Below are positions 12,836-23,270 of a stretch of 64,000 bases of DNA, in pieces. The DNA is from Meconema thalassinum. Taxonomy: Eukaryota > Arthropoda > Insecta > Orthoptera > Tettigoniidae. Made by a program: the position numbers and the translations under genes. The notes under the pieces were generated by a model that was given only the letters and a program-made list of their open reading frames with translations, was not told the DNA's origin and searched no databases. The stretch lies in contig OX336399.1 in the NCBI GenBank assembly GCA_946902985.2, positions 161,178,411-161,242,410 of the forward strand. Reading direction: 5' to 3'. The number at the start of each line of letters is the position of its first letter. Within the stretch, counting starts at the first letter, position 1.

Positions 12836-13526
12836 ACATATACGACCTGCCGTGGGCAACATCCAACTTTGAGTTGAGGCATGTCTTAACACGTCTGGTT
12901 GTGCATGGCTTTCACAACCCTAATTGAATTAACAAATCTTTCCATGACCCTACAGAGACGTGTGTATACAAACTATGTGGATATTTTCGATTGCTATTTG
13001 CCTGAAATAAAAGTAGTAATTAATAACCTGAACTAACACCAACGGCTTGAATTCAGTTACTATGTGAAATCGTTTTGTTCTTTACTTCAAATAACATTTT
13101 CAAGTAACGCAAAATAGGCTGTTACAAACCCTTTAAAATAAAAAGTAAAAATGTATCGTAGTATCATCTTGTCATTCTTCAAATTCGATGCGCATAGAAT
13201 GCCAATGGTATAGTAATCAATGGAGCCCCACGTAGACTAGTCGTGACATCTAGTGGTGAAATATCGAACAATATAATCCTAACAGAGCGAGTGCATTCTA
13301 GCGGCCAGAAGAAGAAACTTTTCAATAAAATCTGGAAGTTAATAAGTAGGTCGGCGTGCAGTTACCTTTTTGGCAGCTAGATGTCTCGAGTAAATCTGCT
13401 GGCGAATTATGTTTTAATTAAATATATATTTTACACCATAATATGCACAATATAACGCTTAATTTTAAAACGTCTGAGTCATTACAAAACAATAAACATA
13501 TAACATTTCGAGCAAAAAACCTAGCT

Positions 13527-13602
13527 CTGACCGGGTTTGAACCATAGGCATTTGACCGATAGGCTAACGCTCTACCACTGAGCTAATTGTGTCAACGAAT
13601 AT
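13527..13602 (-). other. tRNA-like sequence inside the hAT-like element
   Basis: On the minus strand there is an A box with D-arm (TAGCTCAGTGGTAGAGCG, stem GCTC/GAGC) and a B box (GGTTCAAACCC) about 35 bases later. The anticodon and T stems pair poorly and the acceptor ends do not match well, so I read it as a degenerate tRNA-like piece carried by the element rather than a working tRNA gene. Confidence 0.4.
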
Positions 13603-14265
13603 CGTTCTATATAAAATGACTTACATAGAACTTGTTAGCAAATAATGATTTATACTAAACGATTTCATCACTGGAGTATATTATTTATATATAAAGCATT
13701 TCATACAAAGTTTATTTATTTTGTATCAGTACGCTATATTGCATGCAATACTCAAATTAGTGAAATATAAGTCAGGCACAAGATATCCGCTGCCATCTTG
13801 TCTTATTACTGAATCGGCTCAGCTTTTTAAAATCACGTCTGCACTATAGTATTACAAAATAAACTTTTAATTTCGAACGTGCCTCTTCCTTTAGAACAGT
13901 TAAAACGATTCTCGGCTCGATAATCGGAACTGGTGGGTCCCATGATATGGATTATAAAGTTTGCATAATTCGCACGGCCGCCATCCTGAAATGGTATGGC
14001 GGACGACCTTGTAGTTTGGTCACAAGACGAATCCTATACGAAGGTATGTTGTTACCAAATTTGGTAGAGATCGGATGATTTGGTTAGTCGTTATTTGATT
14101 TTACGTTTTGAACGTTTGAGTGGCCGCCATTCAGTTTTAGTAAAGATGGCGGCGATATAAAACATGACACTGAGGTGCCCTTTGCTTGTTCTACCTCTGT
14201 ACCAAATTTCGTTCAATTCGGTTTCACCGTGTTCGAATTGATAGGGGGGACAGACATTCAGAGTA

Positions 14266-14356
14266 CACACTCACACACACACACACACACACACAGACTC
14301 ACACACACACACACACACAGACTCACACACACACACATACACACAGACAGACACAC
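14266..14356. repeat. (CA)n microsatellite
   Basis: Interrupted CA dinucleotide repeat with periodic CAGACT interruptions, near the right end of the hAT-like element. Confidence 0.95.
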
Positions 14357-14598
14357 TTTTTTCGCCCTGTGTTGATCTCATAAGTCTACTTTCATTTTTT
14401 GCAAAATTCGAAAGTAGGCTAAAAACCATAAACGGAAACATATGATATGTCATACACAGCAGGGTCCCAATAGTGATATTAAACAAGTTCGGGATGAATT
14501 CTGAAAACTAACAGCACATTTTCTCCAAACATTATCCGCAGTTTATCCGCACAGCCATACAAACTATATCCGCATCCGACCAGGGCTCTAATCATAGT

Positions 14599-16290
14599 CA
14601 GGAAGCTCCCAGGACCAGTCAAGAATTTAAAAAAACTCGTACTTTTGCTGTCTTATTTCACAAGCTCTGACCAGTAGATCCCGCCAGCAGGAATTCTGAG
14701 AAAAGATATAGAGTAACATTTCCCACACAGCTCCCTTCCACTCGCCACCCGCTGCGATATCTCCTTACTACTTGTATTGCATCCAAATAGCCATATAGTG
14801 TAATAAATAAGATTGTAATAACATAATTAAGGAGGTTTTTGGAATTTAGACCTATAGACCTATGGGTAATTTTTCGGGAAATCGTTTCAAATGACCCGCC
14901 ATATTGTATAGTATATTCCCTCCAAGTTAAGTTCCATATTTCCGTCATTTGAGTCAATGGCAGCACATATCGTCTCTGATGTGCAGTTGCCCGGAGCCTT
15001 GCTGTGCACTAGATCTGTTGATATTAGTTTATGTAAGTTTGTTTTTACATAAGACGAAGTGAAAAGGAACCCGAAAGAACTGTGAATCAGGCACCAGTAA
15101 AATCTGTGAAAGAAGATGATGTTTGTGGCTTGTTTAAATACATGGATGAAGAAAGTTGTATTTGGTTGGATATGATATTTGATGAAAGCAAACTTGGAAA
15201 TGTTAGGGATAGTAACAAATAATAAAATATAATAATTGTTAATTGAATTCTATTCTACTATTGTATTTAATTATTATTATTACTACATCTGAAATTAAAC
15301 ATATTACTGCACTACTAACTCTTATAAACCTCATTTATGTAAAAACGACCCATACGCATGTTCACTATTATTGTTATACTTTCAAGGTTGTGGTACTTCT
15401 AATTTTGAAAATAGCGCCTGGGCGAGGAGCTGGTCCCACCTCCCCAGTTGTATCCCTCGACCAGGTGTTTCAAGCTCCAGGACAAAATCAGAACTTTAAT
15501 TCACAAACACAAATTTTATGCGAAGCCTACCCGACAAAATACAGGATGGACAGAACAGCGTAAAATGGAACAAAGTGAGAGGTTGAAGAGATAATGGGAA
15601 GGGAAGAAGGAAAAGTGCTAATAAGTTCAAACGCGCTCCTTAGTTGGGCACAGCGAATAAAAAAATGTCAGTATTCACATCTATCACCTATCACCTCTAT
15701 CATAATCCCATAAAAGACCAGTTACATAAGTCTACAAAGTTTATACGTAACGCAAAGATATTTGTTCGAGAAAATAAAAATGTCATTAAAGATATATTAA
15801 AGTAGCTTAATCTATAAATTAGCATTACCATTGCTACCTAGCTGTTTCACAACGCTTATTTTAATATATAATGTATAAGTAATATATTTTTAACATGAAC
15901 ACTTAACGTTACAATTAGGTAAGTAGACCTAATATGCCACCCACAAGGCCTTGCCTTACGTGGTATAGCTTACATGTATTCTTCCCTAACTCGGCTGAAT
16001 TTGATATTCATCACATAGATCTCAGAATGTACATTTTTAGACCAATACGTTTACTTAGATAATAATCAGAAATAGACTAAAGTTACGATATGATGAAGAT
16101 TGTACATATTTAATATAACGGGACTCCAGTGGTCAAGAGAACAAGTGACTTAGACAATGTTGTAGTGCAAAGGACAATGTGTATATAGAACACGCGATTT
16201 CTTGAACAATGTACGGACGTACGTCCTAATACTTAAAAAGCTATGTGTGTATATATTTTCTTGTATTGCTGGATGTAATATTGATTATTC
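14599..16290. other. Intergenic, nothing recognised
   Basis: AT-rich DNA with only short open frames and no recognisable protein or repeat family. It ends at an AAT microsatellite. Confidence 0.5.

Positions 16291-16363
<73 letters not shown>
16291..16363. repeat. (AAT)n microsatellite
   Basis: About 24 AAT units. The piece after it (16369-16420, TTGCTTTAAGGGGCGGAAC) matches in inverted orientation a stretch near 31705-31735, so the microsatellite is probably the tail or edge of a dispersed repeat. Confidence 0.9.
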
Positions 16364-16364
<1 letters not shown>

Positions 16365-16767
16365 TATTGTTGCTTTAAGGGGCGGAACAGCGAGGTCATC
16401 TGGCCCAAATATGTCGCGGACGACCTAAGAAGTTTCACCCCTTAATCAACAAATACCACCACCATCGCTTTGAAAAACAAATTGGTGCATTAGGAAAGGA
16501 GACATTGGCTACATCCAGGTGTGCCTTATTTACACGAACCATGACGTATTGTTAATTCGTTGCCCGAAGCAGTGCGCTTCTTATACCAAGGCGCAGCATA
16601 ACGCAACCTGCTTTGCGGTGATGTACGTTGAGTTGCCGACACCGCATCGCACGGGGATTCACGTTTCGTCTCGTTATAGTGTTGGGTCGAGTCGGAAATA
16701 TTCCCGTGGGAATTCATTTATTCCCCGTGTTTATTCCCACATCCGAAATTATTTAATTTTGTCAGTT

Positions 16768-17002
16768 TTGTCACTGTATGTTGATATCCTTGATTGGAGT
16801 AAGTTATTTGACATTTAGAAAAGGATTGATATAAAGTACAGAGATGATTCTGATCTTCAATCTGTGCAAAAACCAGACGGCAGTTGTTTGAGCCCAAGGA
16901 CATGAGAGAGAAGCTGGTAATCAGAAAGGTGTAAGGCAAGGCTGAAACTTATCACCCATACTGATCAATCTGTACATTGAACAAGCAACGAAGGAAATCT
17001 CT
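16768..17002 (+). pseudogene. LINE reverse transcriptase fragment, left part
   Basis: With shifts, the DNA spells the RT segment around DWSKLFDI, KRIDIKYRDDSDLQ, then VRQG-x-NLSPILINLYIEQATKEIS, the motif before the catalytic aspartates. The rest of the same domain resumes at about 24645, on the far side of the Helentron-like and gypsy insertions. Decayed and without a working frame. Confidence 0.6.
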
Positions 17003-17246
17003 ACTTAATATAAAACTTAAGTCCCCGATTCTTGGTTGTCACTGGTAATCTCGAGAACCACTACATGGATTTTGATGCGGTTTTCACCATTCATTAAAGA
17101 TATCACGAGGAAGGATTCTGTAGAAAATACTTTATCTATATCAAAGGAAGCCAAGCAGTAACGATTTAAGTGAAAAAGTCGAAAAAAAAAACAACCAGGC
17201 GTCCGTGCGCGTTCTAAGCTTACGCAGGATAAACCATTAAAAATAT

Positions 17247-18002
17247 TGTTACGGCTGTGAGTTTGTGTCATCGCTCGCCGCTTGAGTCACAACTGCCCCA
17301 GGGGCTGGGCTGTGGCTCGCCTCCTGTATTGCGCGCGCCTTATGCAACAGGGCTACTACAGACAAAGGGATAGTCCAGAAGATTCGTGACTGGACCAGCG
17401 GTGGAAACCTCGAGAAGCCGTGGACTCTGGATGGATCTAGAACCATTTATTGAGTCACCGGCCTGCTATATAAGAGTGACCCGTGAAGCAGTTGTGGTTG
17501 TGTTTTACGAGCTAGTGCGAGCGATTATCTTGTGCGACAGAAGTGTGGTGACTTGCGAAACCCCTAGTGTAGCGGCGAAGTGAGGAACATACAGGGGACT
17601 GCCGTGTTCTGAGTAAGTGTGCTTTCACTGAGTGTCAGATATTGTGGTGTCGAAATCCTGTGACATTGTTTCTCCCAGCTTGTGAACAGCGTACTTCAAG
17701 TGCTCGTAAGTACTGTATTTGTTTTACCTGAGGAAGAGGGGCAGGTAGCTTCTGCCAAGGCCACCGGACTCATTAGGACGGATTAACTTCTATGGTCTGT
17801 TGCAAGTGAAAGGGGCCAAGAGCGCATAAGGAAGAGGCTTGAGGAAACTGGAGAAGGCTCCTAATTGCTTGTATTTGCTGATTAGTGTAATTTTCTGGCC
17901 ACAATAAAGATAATTATTTCTTTAAGCAGTAATTGGTGTAGTGCTTTGTACCCCCACCGTAATCCAGTTAACAAAAGTGCCACTAGGGGGTGGCACGTAA
18001 CA
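17247..18002 (+). repeat. 5' LTR of the gypsy element
   Basis: Begins TGTTACG and ends CGTAACA, an inverted 7-bp terminus. It has a TATA box TATATAA at 17467-17473 and a polyadenylation signal AATAAA at 17903-17908, so U3, R and U5 can be placed in order. Confidence 0.95.
17467..17473 (+). promoter_or_regulatory. TATA box of the gypsy LTR promoter
   Basis: TATATAA within GC-richer surroundings in the 5' LTR, with an identical copy at 23491-23497 in the 3' LTR. Transcription of the element is expected to start roughly 30 bases downstream. Confidence 0.7.
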
Positions 18003-18004
18003 AC

Positions 18005-18020
18005 TGGTGTCAGAAGCCGG
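18005..18020 (+). promoter_or_regulatory. Primer binding site
   Basis: TGGTGTCAGAAGCCGG begins two bases after the 5' LTR. The leading TGG matches a tRNA CCA end, and the sequence resembles the leucine-tRNA type primer sites known from other retroelements. The exact tRNA is not verified. Confidence 0.7.
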
Positions 18021-18101
18021 ATTACGAACTCAAGCACAACACCTGACGGTCCTGGTTTCAAAACCCGAGCAGGTCATTTTCTCTAATTTTCCTGTGAGTG
18101 C

Positions 18102-19631
18102 ATGCCCTTTACAAGACAAACAACTAAAATGGAGGAGAAATTGGCAGCACTGCTAGAAAAGTTAAATGGCATGGAAACCAAGATGGAGGACGGCCAGAAG
18201 AATTTAACCAGGGACCTAACTGCCAAAATGGAAGACGGCCAGAAGAAGATGGAGGATGGCCAGAAGAAGTTAGCAGAGGACCTAACTTCCAAATTAGAAG
18301 AAGGCCAAAATAAGTTAGCGGAGGACCTGAAGCAGATGGAAGACAGCCAGAATAAGTTAGCAGAGGACCTAACCGCCAAATTTCTGGATGGCCAGAAAAA
18401 TCTGGAAGAGTGTCTGCTGACGAAATTAGAGGAGAGCCAAAGGAAATTAGAACAGGGTCTACGTGAGGAAGTCGCGGCAGTGGAGGAGAAGTTCAACACC
18501 TTGCAAGTGGAAGTTGCCGAGCTGCGCCAACGCCCGCTGATGGGGGTGGAGGAGAAATTCAACGCCTTGCAAGTGGAAGTTGCCGAGCTGTGCCAACGGC
18601 CGCTGATGGGGGTGGAAGAGAGATTCAACGCTCTACAAAAGGAATTTGCTGAGCTGCGCCGACTCCCGCCGACAGGGATGGAAGATAGATTCAAAGCCCT
18701 ACAAGAGGAAGTCGCCGAGCTGCGCCGACGCCCGCCGACCGGGGTGGATGAGAGAGTCAAAGCCCTACAAGAGGAAGTTGCCGAGCTGCGCCAACGCCCG
18801 CCCACCGTTACACCGGGAATATCAGGAACGGGACATAGCAGAGTGACGCCCCCAACCTTCGACGGAAAGGTCCCGTGGAGCACCTACTTACGTCAGTTCG
18901 AGGCGGCCTGTTCCATAAATAACTGGAACAACACAGAAAAGGCTACAGCTCTCATTGTAGCGCTGAGAGGTGACGCCCTTAACGTCCTTCAGGCCATCCC
19001 GACTGGATCCCAGGACTACGCTTCACTGATCGCCCATATGGAGTCCCGATATGGAGATAGCCATCTTCAGCAGGCCTACCAGATGCAGCTCCGGACCCGG
19101 GTACAGAAGAACGCGGAAACCCTGCAGGAGTTCGAGATGGACATCGCACGCCTCGTAAGGCTTGCCTACCCAACAGCGCCGGCCGACTTTCTGGAGCAGA
19201 TAGCGACGCAGACCTTCACCGACGGGCTACGGGACTCGGACACTCAACAGGCGCTGCGACTCGCGCGCAATAAGACCCTGGCAGATGCGCTGAGCCACGC
19301 ACTTGAATTCGAGACGGCAAAACAGGCATCCAGAATGCACGCGCGGGTGCGTCAAGTGGACGTCGATGAACCAGCAAAAACCAACGAGACCAAGCCCCTG
19401 GCCGACGAATTGATGGAGGCGCTAAGCCGTTTCTTCGATAGTCGCGGCACCACCAGCAACGACACAGCCGGAAGACAACCGGAGAGGCGGCCTGGAAGAG
19501 GACTACCGACCTGCTGGGCCTGCGGTAAGAAAGGCCACCTGAGCAAGGACTGCGGTGATCGCCGCCGCCGAGGGTATCCGACGGGAAATCAGTCGTCTGA
19601 AAACCGCGCGGTCCAGGGAAACGAGTATTAG
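18102..19631 (+). CDS. gag: Gag polyprotein of the gypsy element
   Basis: 509 residues. The first 230 or so are heptad-rich and repeat the block MEDGQKK/LAEDL and later EEVAELRQRPP, giving a long predicted coiled coil. Next comes a capsid-like domain (FDGKVPWSTYLRQFEA, YGDSHLQQAYQMQL), typical of Ty3/gypsy Gag. A CCHC zinc knuckle lies at C471-C474-H479-C484 (CWACGKKGHLSKDC), for RNA packaging. The start at 18102 is the first ATG after the primer site, and a second in-frame ATG lies 27 bases later. The stop TAG (19629-19631) lies just after a -1 frameshift site, so Gag is made alone or as Gag-Pol. The coiled-coil repeat region is unusually long for this family. Confidence 0.92.
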   Translation: MPFTRQTTKMEEKLAALLEKLNGMETKMEDGQKNLTRDLTAKMEDGQKKMEDGQKKLAEDLTSKLEEGQNKLAEDLKQMEDSQNKLAEDLTAKFLDGQKNLEECLLTKLEESQRKLEQGLREEVAAVEEKFNTLQVEVAELRQRPLMGVEEKFNALQVEVAELCQRPLMGVEERFNALQKEFAELRRLPPTGMEDRFKALQEEVAELRRRPPTGVDERVKALQEEVAELRQRPPTVTPGISGTGHSRVTPPTFDGKVPWSTYLRQFEAACSINNWNNTEKATALIVALRGDALNVLQAIPTGSQDYASLIAHMESRYGDSHLQQAYQMQLRTRVQKNAETLQEFEMDIARLVRLAYPTAPADFLEQIATQTFTDGLRDSDTQQALRLARNKTLADALSHALEFETAKQASRMHARVRQVDVDEPAKTNETKPLADELMEALSRFFDSRGTTSNDTAGRQPERRPGRGLPTCWACGKKGHLSKDCGDRRRRGYPTGNQSSENRAVQGNEY

Positions 19632-19657
19632 CCAGCCTTGGGGGGCAAAGGTTGGCT
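19616..19657 (+). promoter_or_regulatory. Programmed -1 ribosomal frameshift signal, gag-pol
   Basis: The slippery heptamer GGGAAAC (19616-19622) is positioned in the gag frame exactly as G GGA AAC. After a 7-base spacer comes an 8-bp stem (19630-19637 with 19650-19657, one G-U pair) with a 12-base loop. The pol frame is the -1 frame and is open across the site. The same heptamer is known from simian retrovirus gag-pro. Efficiency is untested. Confidence 0.75.
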
Positions 19658-22600
19658 TGTGACAGTCGTCAAGCCCCGGCAGTCCAAGTGCGTGTGACGA
19701 AGTTACGGAGGGACAATAGCAGCCTGATGGTCGACGGAGTCATCAACGGAGTGAGCTGGCCCATGCTGATCGACACGGGAGCATCGAGGACCATCGTCAA
19801 TCCCACTGTGATCCCGAAGTGGAGAGTGCAACCCACACAGAGGAACCTCCAGCTAATAACCGCGACCGGAGAGACCGCACCGGTACATGGCGAAGCATCA
19901 CTGGAGTTCGTCATTGGTCGAAGGGTGATAAAGCATCCAGTGCTTGTGGCTGACGTATCAAACGAAGTGATCATCGGACTGGACTTCCTGGACCAGAACA
20001 ACATCATCTTGGACCTGAGTACCAACTCTCTGCACTTCGGAGGTGAGGAACTTGCTTTGCAACCAGCACACGAGGCCGTCACCGCACGACGAGTAAGGCT
20101 GAGAGAGGACGTCATCGTTCCTGCCAGGACGGAGGTCAGCGCCGCCGTAATTGTCGACGGAACTGCTGAGGGAGTGGCGGCTGTCATCGAGCCAAAATAT
20201 GAGGACATCCAGACAAAAGGATTGCTAGTTGCCAAGACCCTCATCAACACGACGTCTCGGCCGTACGTCCGCCTGTCCAACCTGAACGACTACGACATTA
20301 CGGTTCACCGGGACACCAACCTAGGAGTCTGCGAGCCCGTTACCTGGATTGCCCGCATCACCGACACGACGGACGGACACCTGCAGACGGACAACCGAAG
20401 AAGACGCACACTGCCAGAAGAACTACAGAAGCTGTACCAAGGATCCCAGGACCATTTAGACGAGGAACAATCACGCCAACTTCAGGACCTGCTACGCGAA
20501 TTCCAGGATGTCTTCTCCGTGGGGAGCAAAGACTTCGGCAGGACAAGCTTGGTCCAGCACAGAATCGACGTTGGGGACAGCGCACCGATTAGGGCCCCAT
20601 TCCGACGTGTCCCGCTCGCCAAGCAAGCCGAAGTCGACCGGATGGTAGAAGAGATGAAGGAGCAAGGGGTGATCGAGCCATCACATAGTCCTTGGAGTTC
20701 TCCGGTCGTGCTTGTGAAGAAGAAGGACGGTTCCACCAGGTTCTGCGTGGACTACAGGCGGGTGAACGGCGTCACGAAGAAGGACAGCTACCCTCTACCC
20801 CGGATCGACGACACGCTGGACACCATATCAGGGTCAAGATGGTTCTCCACCTTGGATTTGAAGAGTGGCTACTGGCAGGTGGAGGTCCACCCTAAGGACC
20901 GCGAGAAAACGGCGTTCTCTGTGGGCAGCGGGCTCTGGCAGTTCACCGTCATGCCATTCGGTCTGTGCAACGCCCCTGCGACCTTCGAAAGGCTAATGGA
21001 GTCCATTCTGAGGGGACTACACTGGAAGACCTGCCTGGTCTACCTAGACGACGTCATCGTTCTGGGGAGAAGCTTCGAGGAGCACTACAACAACCTGAAG
21101 GAGATCTTGTTGAAGCTACGGGCTGCCCAGCTGAAGTTGAGCCCCAAGAAGTGTCAGCTCTTCCAGAAGCGGGTCCAGTACCTTGGGCATATCGTCTCCG
21201 AGGAAGGGGTGCGCACCGACCCAGAGAAGACCGCAGCTGTGAGGGGGTGGCCAGTTCCGAAGGACAAGTCCCAACTACGAAGCTTCCTGGGACTCTGCAC
21301 TTATTACCGTCGCTTCGTGAGGGGATTCGCCGACATCGCCAAACCTTTACATCGCCTGACTGAGAAGGACCAACTCTTCACGTGGACAGCAGAATGCCAC
21401 AGTGCCTTCGAACAACTCAAGCAGGCTCTGTGCACCGTGCCTATTCTGGCCTACCCCAGACCTGGAACAAGGTTCATCGTCGATACCGATGCCAGCGACT
21501 TTGGCATAGGGGGAATCCTGTCGCAGGTAGTGGACGGCGAGGAGAGAGTAGTGGCCTACTTCAGCAAGGCCTTGTCAAAGCCAGAAAGGAACTACTGCGT
21601 CACCAGGAAGGAGCTGCTCGCCATAGTGAAGACCATTGAACACTTCCACAAGTACCTGTACGGGCAAGAATTTCTCATCAGGACCGACCATGCATCCCTG
21701 CGGTGGCTCCTGAACTTCAAGCAGCCCGAGGGTCAACTCGCGCGGTGGTTAGAGAGGCTTCAACAGTATAACTTTGAGATTCAGCACAGGAAAGGCCAAC
21801 TGCATTCTAACGCCGACGCCCTGTCACGAAGACCGTGCCCCGAAGACTGCACCTTCTGTGCCCGAAGGGAGGAGAACACCGGGATACAGTGCCGAAGGAC
21901 TACCGTGGAACTTCAAGGGAGCTGGAGCCGCGAATCTTTCACGCGGGCGCAAGCGGAAGATGATGACCTGGGACTGATAGCCGAATGGAAGAGGGCCTGT
22001 GTCCCCAGACCCGGGTGGAACATTGTGAGTGACTGCAGCCCAAAGTTTAAGTCCTACTGGGCGCAGTGGGACTCGCTGATTGTAAGGGATGGCCTCATCT
22101 GCCGTACCTGGGAGAGCACCGACGGGAAGACATCTCGGGAACAAGTCGTCGTTCCAAAGGCTATGACGGAGGAAGTCCTGAAGGAAGTTCATGGAGGATC
22201 ATCTGGTGGACACCTAGGAATAAAGAAGACCCTGGAGAAGCTGAGAGAGCGGTTCTACTGGATCGGATGCCGAACAGACGTGGAGAACCACTGCGCGAGG
22301 TGCCACGATTGCGCAGCCAGCAAGGGCCCAGGACGAAGACGACGGGGTCCACTGAAAACCTACAACGTGGGCGGCCCCATGGAGAGAGTGGCCATCGATG
22401 TTGCTGGGCCATTCCCGTTAAGCGAGGCAGGGAACCGCTACATATTAGTCGTCAGCGACTACTTTACCAAATGGCCGGAGGCGTATGCGCTCCCTAACCA
22501 AGAAGCCGCGACGATCGCAGAGACCCTGGTGAAGGAATTCGTCAGCCGGTACGGAGTACCCCTGGAGCTGCACTCCGACCAAGGGAGGAACTTCGAGTCG

Positions 22601-23233
22601 CAGGTGTTCCAGAACCTATGCCAGCTGCTGGGGATCCGGAAGACAAGGACAACGCCACTACACCCTCAGTCCGACGGGATGGTAGAGCGATTCAATCGCA
22701 CCATCGAGAACCATCTTCGAATAGTCGTCAGCGAGCACCAGAGGGATTGGGACAAACATCTTCCACTATTTCTCCTGGCCTACCGCGCCGCCGTGCATGA
22801 AGCCACCGGGTGCACACCAGCCCGGGCCATGTTTGGGAGGGAGCTCCGTCTACCTGTCGATCTTGCCTTTGGCCGACCTGGGAATGATCCGATCCCGGTA
22901 AGCCAGTATTGTCAAGAACTGGTCGACCAACTGGAGGACGTGCACGCGTTCGCGAGGAGGAAACTGCGGATCGAGACCGACAGAATGAAGACCCGATACG
23001 ACCAGCAGACGGATGCCGGCGGATTCCACGAGGACGACCTGGTCTGGCTCTTCAACCCATTACGGAAGAAAGGCCTGTCACCCAAACTGCAGAAGTCCTG
23101 GGAGGGCCCGTACCGAGTCGTGAAACGGATCAACGATGTCGTCTACAGGATCCAGCGGAGCCCGAGGGCGAAGATGAAGATCGTGCATCGAGATCGCCTG
23201 GCAGCCTACGGAGGGACACAGACGGACCAATGA
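19619..23233 (+). CDS. pol: Pol polyprotein of the gypsy element (protease, RT, RNase H, integrase)
   Basis: There is no ATG at the 5' end. The frame is reached by -1 frameshifting from gag. Counting residues from 19652: retropepsin DTGAS at D41 with VIIGLDFLD downstream; RT with FCVDYRRVN, LPFG-type MPFGLCNAPATF and catalytic YLDD at 464-467; RNase H with VDTDAS (D611) and RKELLAIV; integrase with an HHCC zinc site (HLGIKKTLEKLRERFYW to CARCHDC) and D916, D976, E1012, giving the exact D-D-35-E spacing; then a C-terminal GPYRV domain. All catalytic residues are present. Order PR-RT-RH-IN identifies Ty3/gypsy (Metaviridae type). No chromodomain or env is seen. Confidence 0.95.
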   Translation, partial: KRVLASLGGQRLACDSRQAPAVQVRVTKLRRDNSSLMVDGVINGVSWPMLIDTGASRTIVNPTVIPKWRVQPTQRNLQLITATGETAPVHGEASLEFVIGRRVIKHPVLVADVSNEVIIGLDFLDQNNIILDLSTNSLHFGGEELALQPAHEAVTARRVRLREDVIVPARTEVSAAVIVDGTAEGVAAVIEPKYEDIQTKGLLVAKTLINTTSRPYVRLSNLNDYDITVHRDTNLGVCEPVTWIARITDTTDGHLQTDNRRRRTLPEELQKLYQGSQDHLDEEQSRQLQDLLREFQDVFSVGSKDFGRTSLVQHRIDVGDSAPIRAPFRRVPLAKQAEVDRMVEEMKEQGVIEPSHSPWSSPVVLVKKKDGSTRFCVDYRRVNGVTKKDSYPLPRIDDTLDTISGSRWFSTLDLKSGYWQVEVHPKDREKTAFSVGSGLWQFTVMPFGLCNAPATFERLMESILRGLHWKTCLVYLDDVIVLGRSFEEHYNNLKEILLKLRAAQLKLSPKKCQLFQKRVQYLGHIVSEEGVRTDPEKTAAVRGWPVPKDKSQLRSFLGLCTYYRRFVRGFADIAKPLHRLTEKDQLFTWTAECHSAFEQLKQALCTVPILAYPRPGTRFIVDTDASDFGIGGILSQVVDGEERVVAYFSKALSKPERNYCVTRKELLAIVKTIEHFHKYLYGQEFLIRTDHASLRWLLNFKQPEGQLARWLERLQQYNFEIQHRKGQLHSNADALSRRPCPEDCTFCARREENTGIQCRRTTVELQGSWSRESFTRAQAEDDDLGLIAEWKRACVPRPGWNIVSDCSPKFKSYWAQWDSLIVRDGLICRTWESTDGKTSREQVVVPKAMTEEVLKEVHGGSSGGHLGIKKTLEKLRERFYWIGCRTDVENHCARCHDCAASKGPGRRRRGPLKTYNVGGPMERVAIDVAGPFPLSEAGNRYILVVSDYFTKWPEAYALPNQEAATIAETLVKEFVSRYGVPLELHSDQGRNFESQVFQNLCQLLGIRKTRTTPLHPQSDGMVERFNRTIENHLRIVVSEHQRDWDKHLPLFLLAYRAAVHEATGCTPARAMFGRELRLPVDLAFGRPGNDPIPVSQYCQELVDQLEDVHAFARRKLRIETDRMKTRYDQQTDAGGFHEDDLVWLFNPLRKKGLSPKLQKSWEGPYRVVKRINDVVYRIQRSPRAKMKIVHRDRLAAYGGTQTDQ

Positions 23234-23257
23234 TTGATCGGGACGATCAGCCTTTTT

Positions 23258-23270
23258 AGGAAGGGGGTGG
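23258..23270 (+). promoter_or_regulatory. Polypurine tract
   Basis: AGGAAGGGGGTGG directly before the 3' LTR, the expected plus-strand primer site. One T interrupts the purine run. Confidence 0.8.

Larger units (their letters stand above)
11849..14590. mobile_element. Non-autonomous hAT-like DNA transposon
   Basis: The left end reads TAGAGGCCTGCGCGGAT and the right end, reverse complemented, TAGAGCCCTGGTCGGAT, an imperfect terminal inverted repeat of the hAT type. The flanks are ATCATAGG (11841-11848) and ATCATAGT (14591-14598), an 8-bp target duplication with one mismatch, as expected for hAT. GGAT/ATCC-rich subterminal motifs (ATCCGCATCCGC) lie just inside both ends. No transposase is present. 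A SINE has inserted at 12593-12835. Confidence 0.6.

Noticed and set aside
14658..14966. 102-codon minus-strand frame
   Set aside because: No motif and typical of chance in AT-rich DNA.
19669..23259. Other long frames on either strand across gypsy pol
   Set aside because: Shadows of the pol reading frame with no family resemblance.
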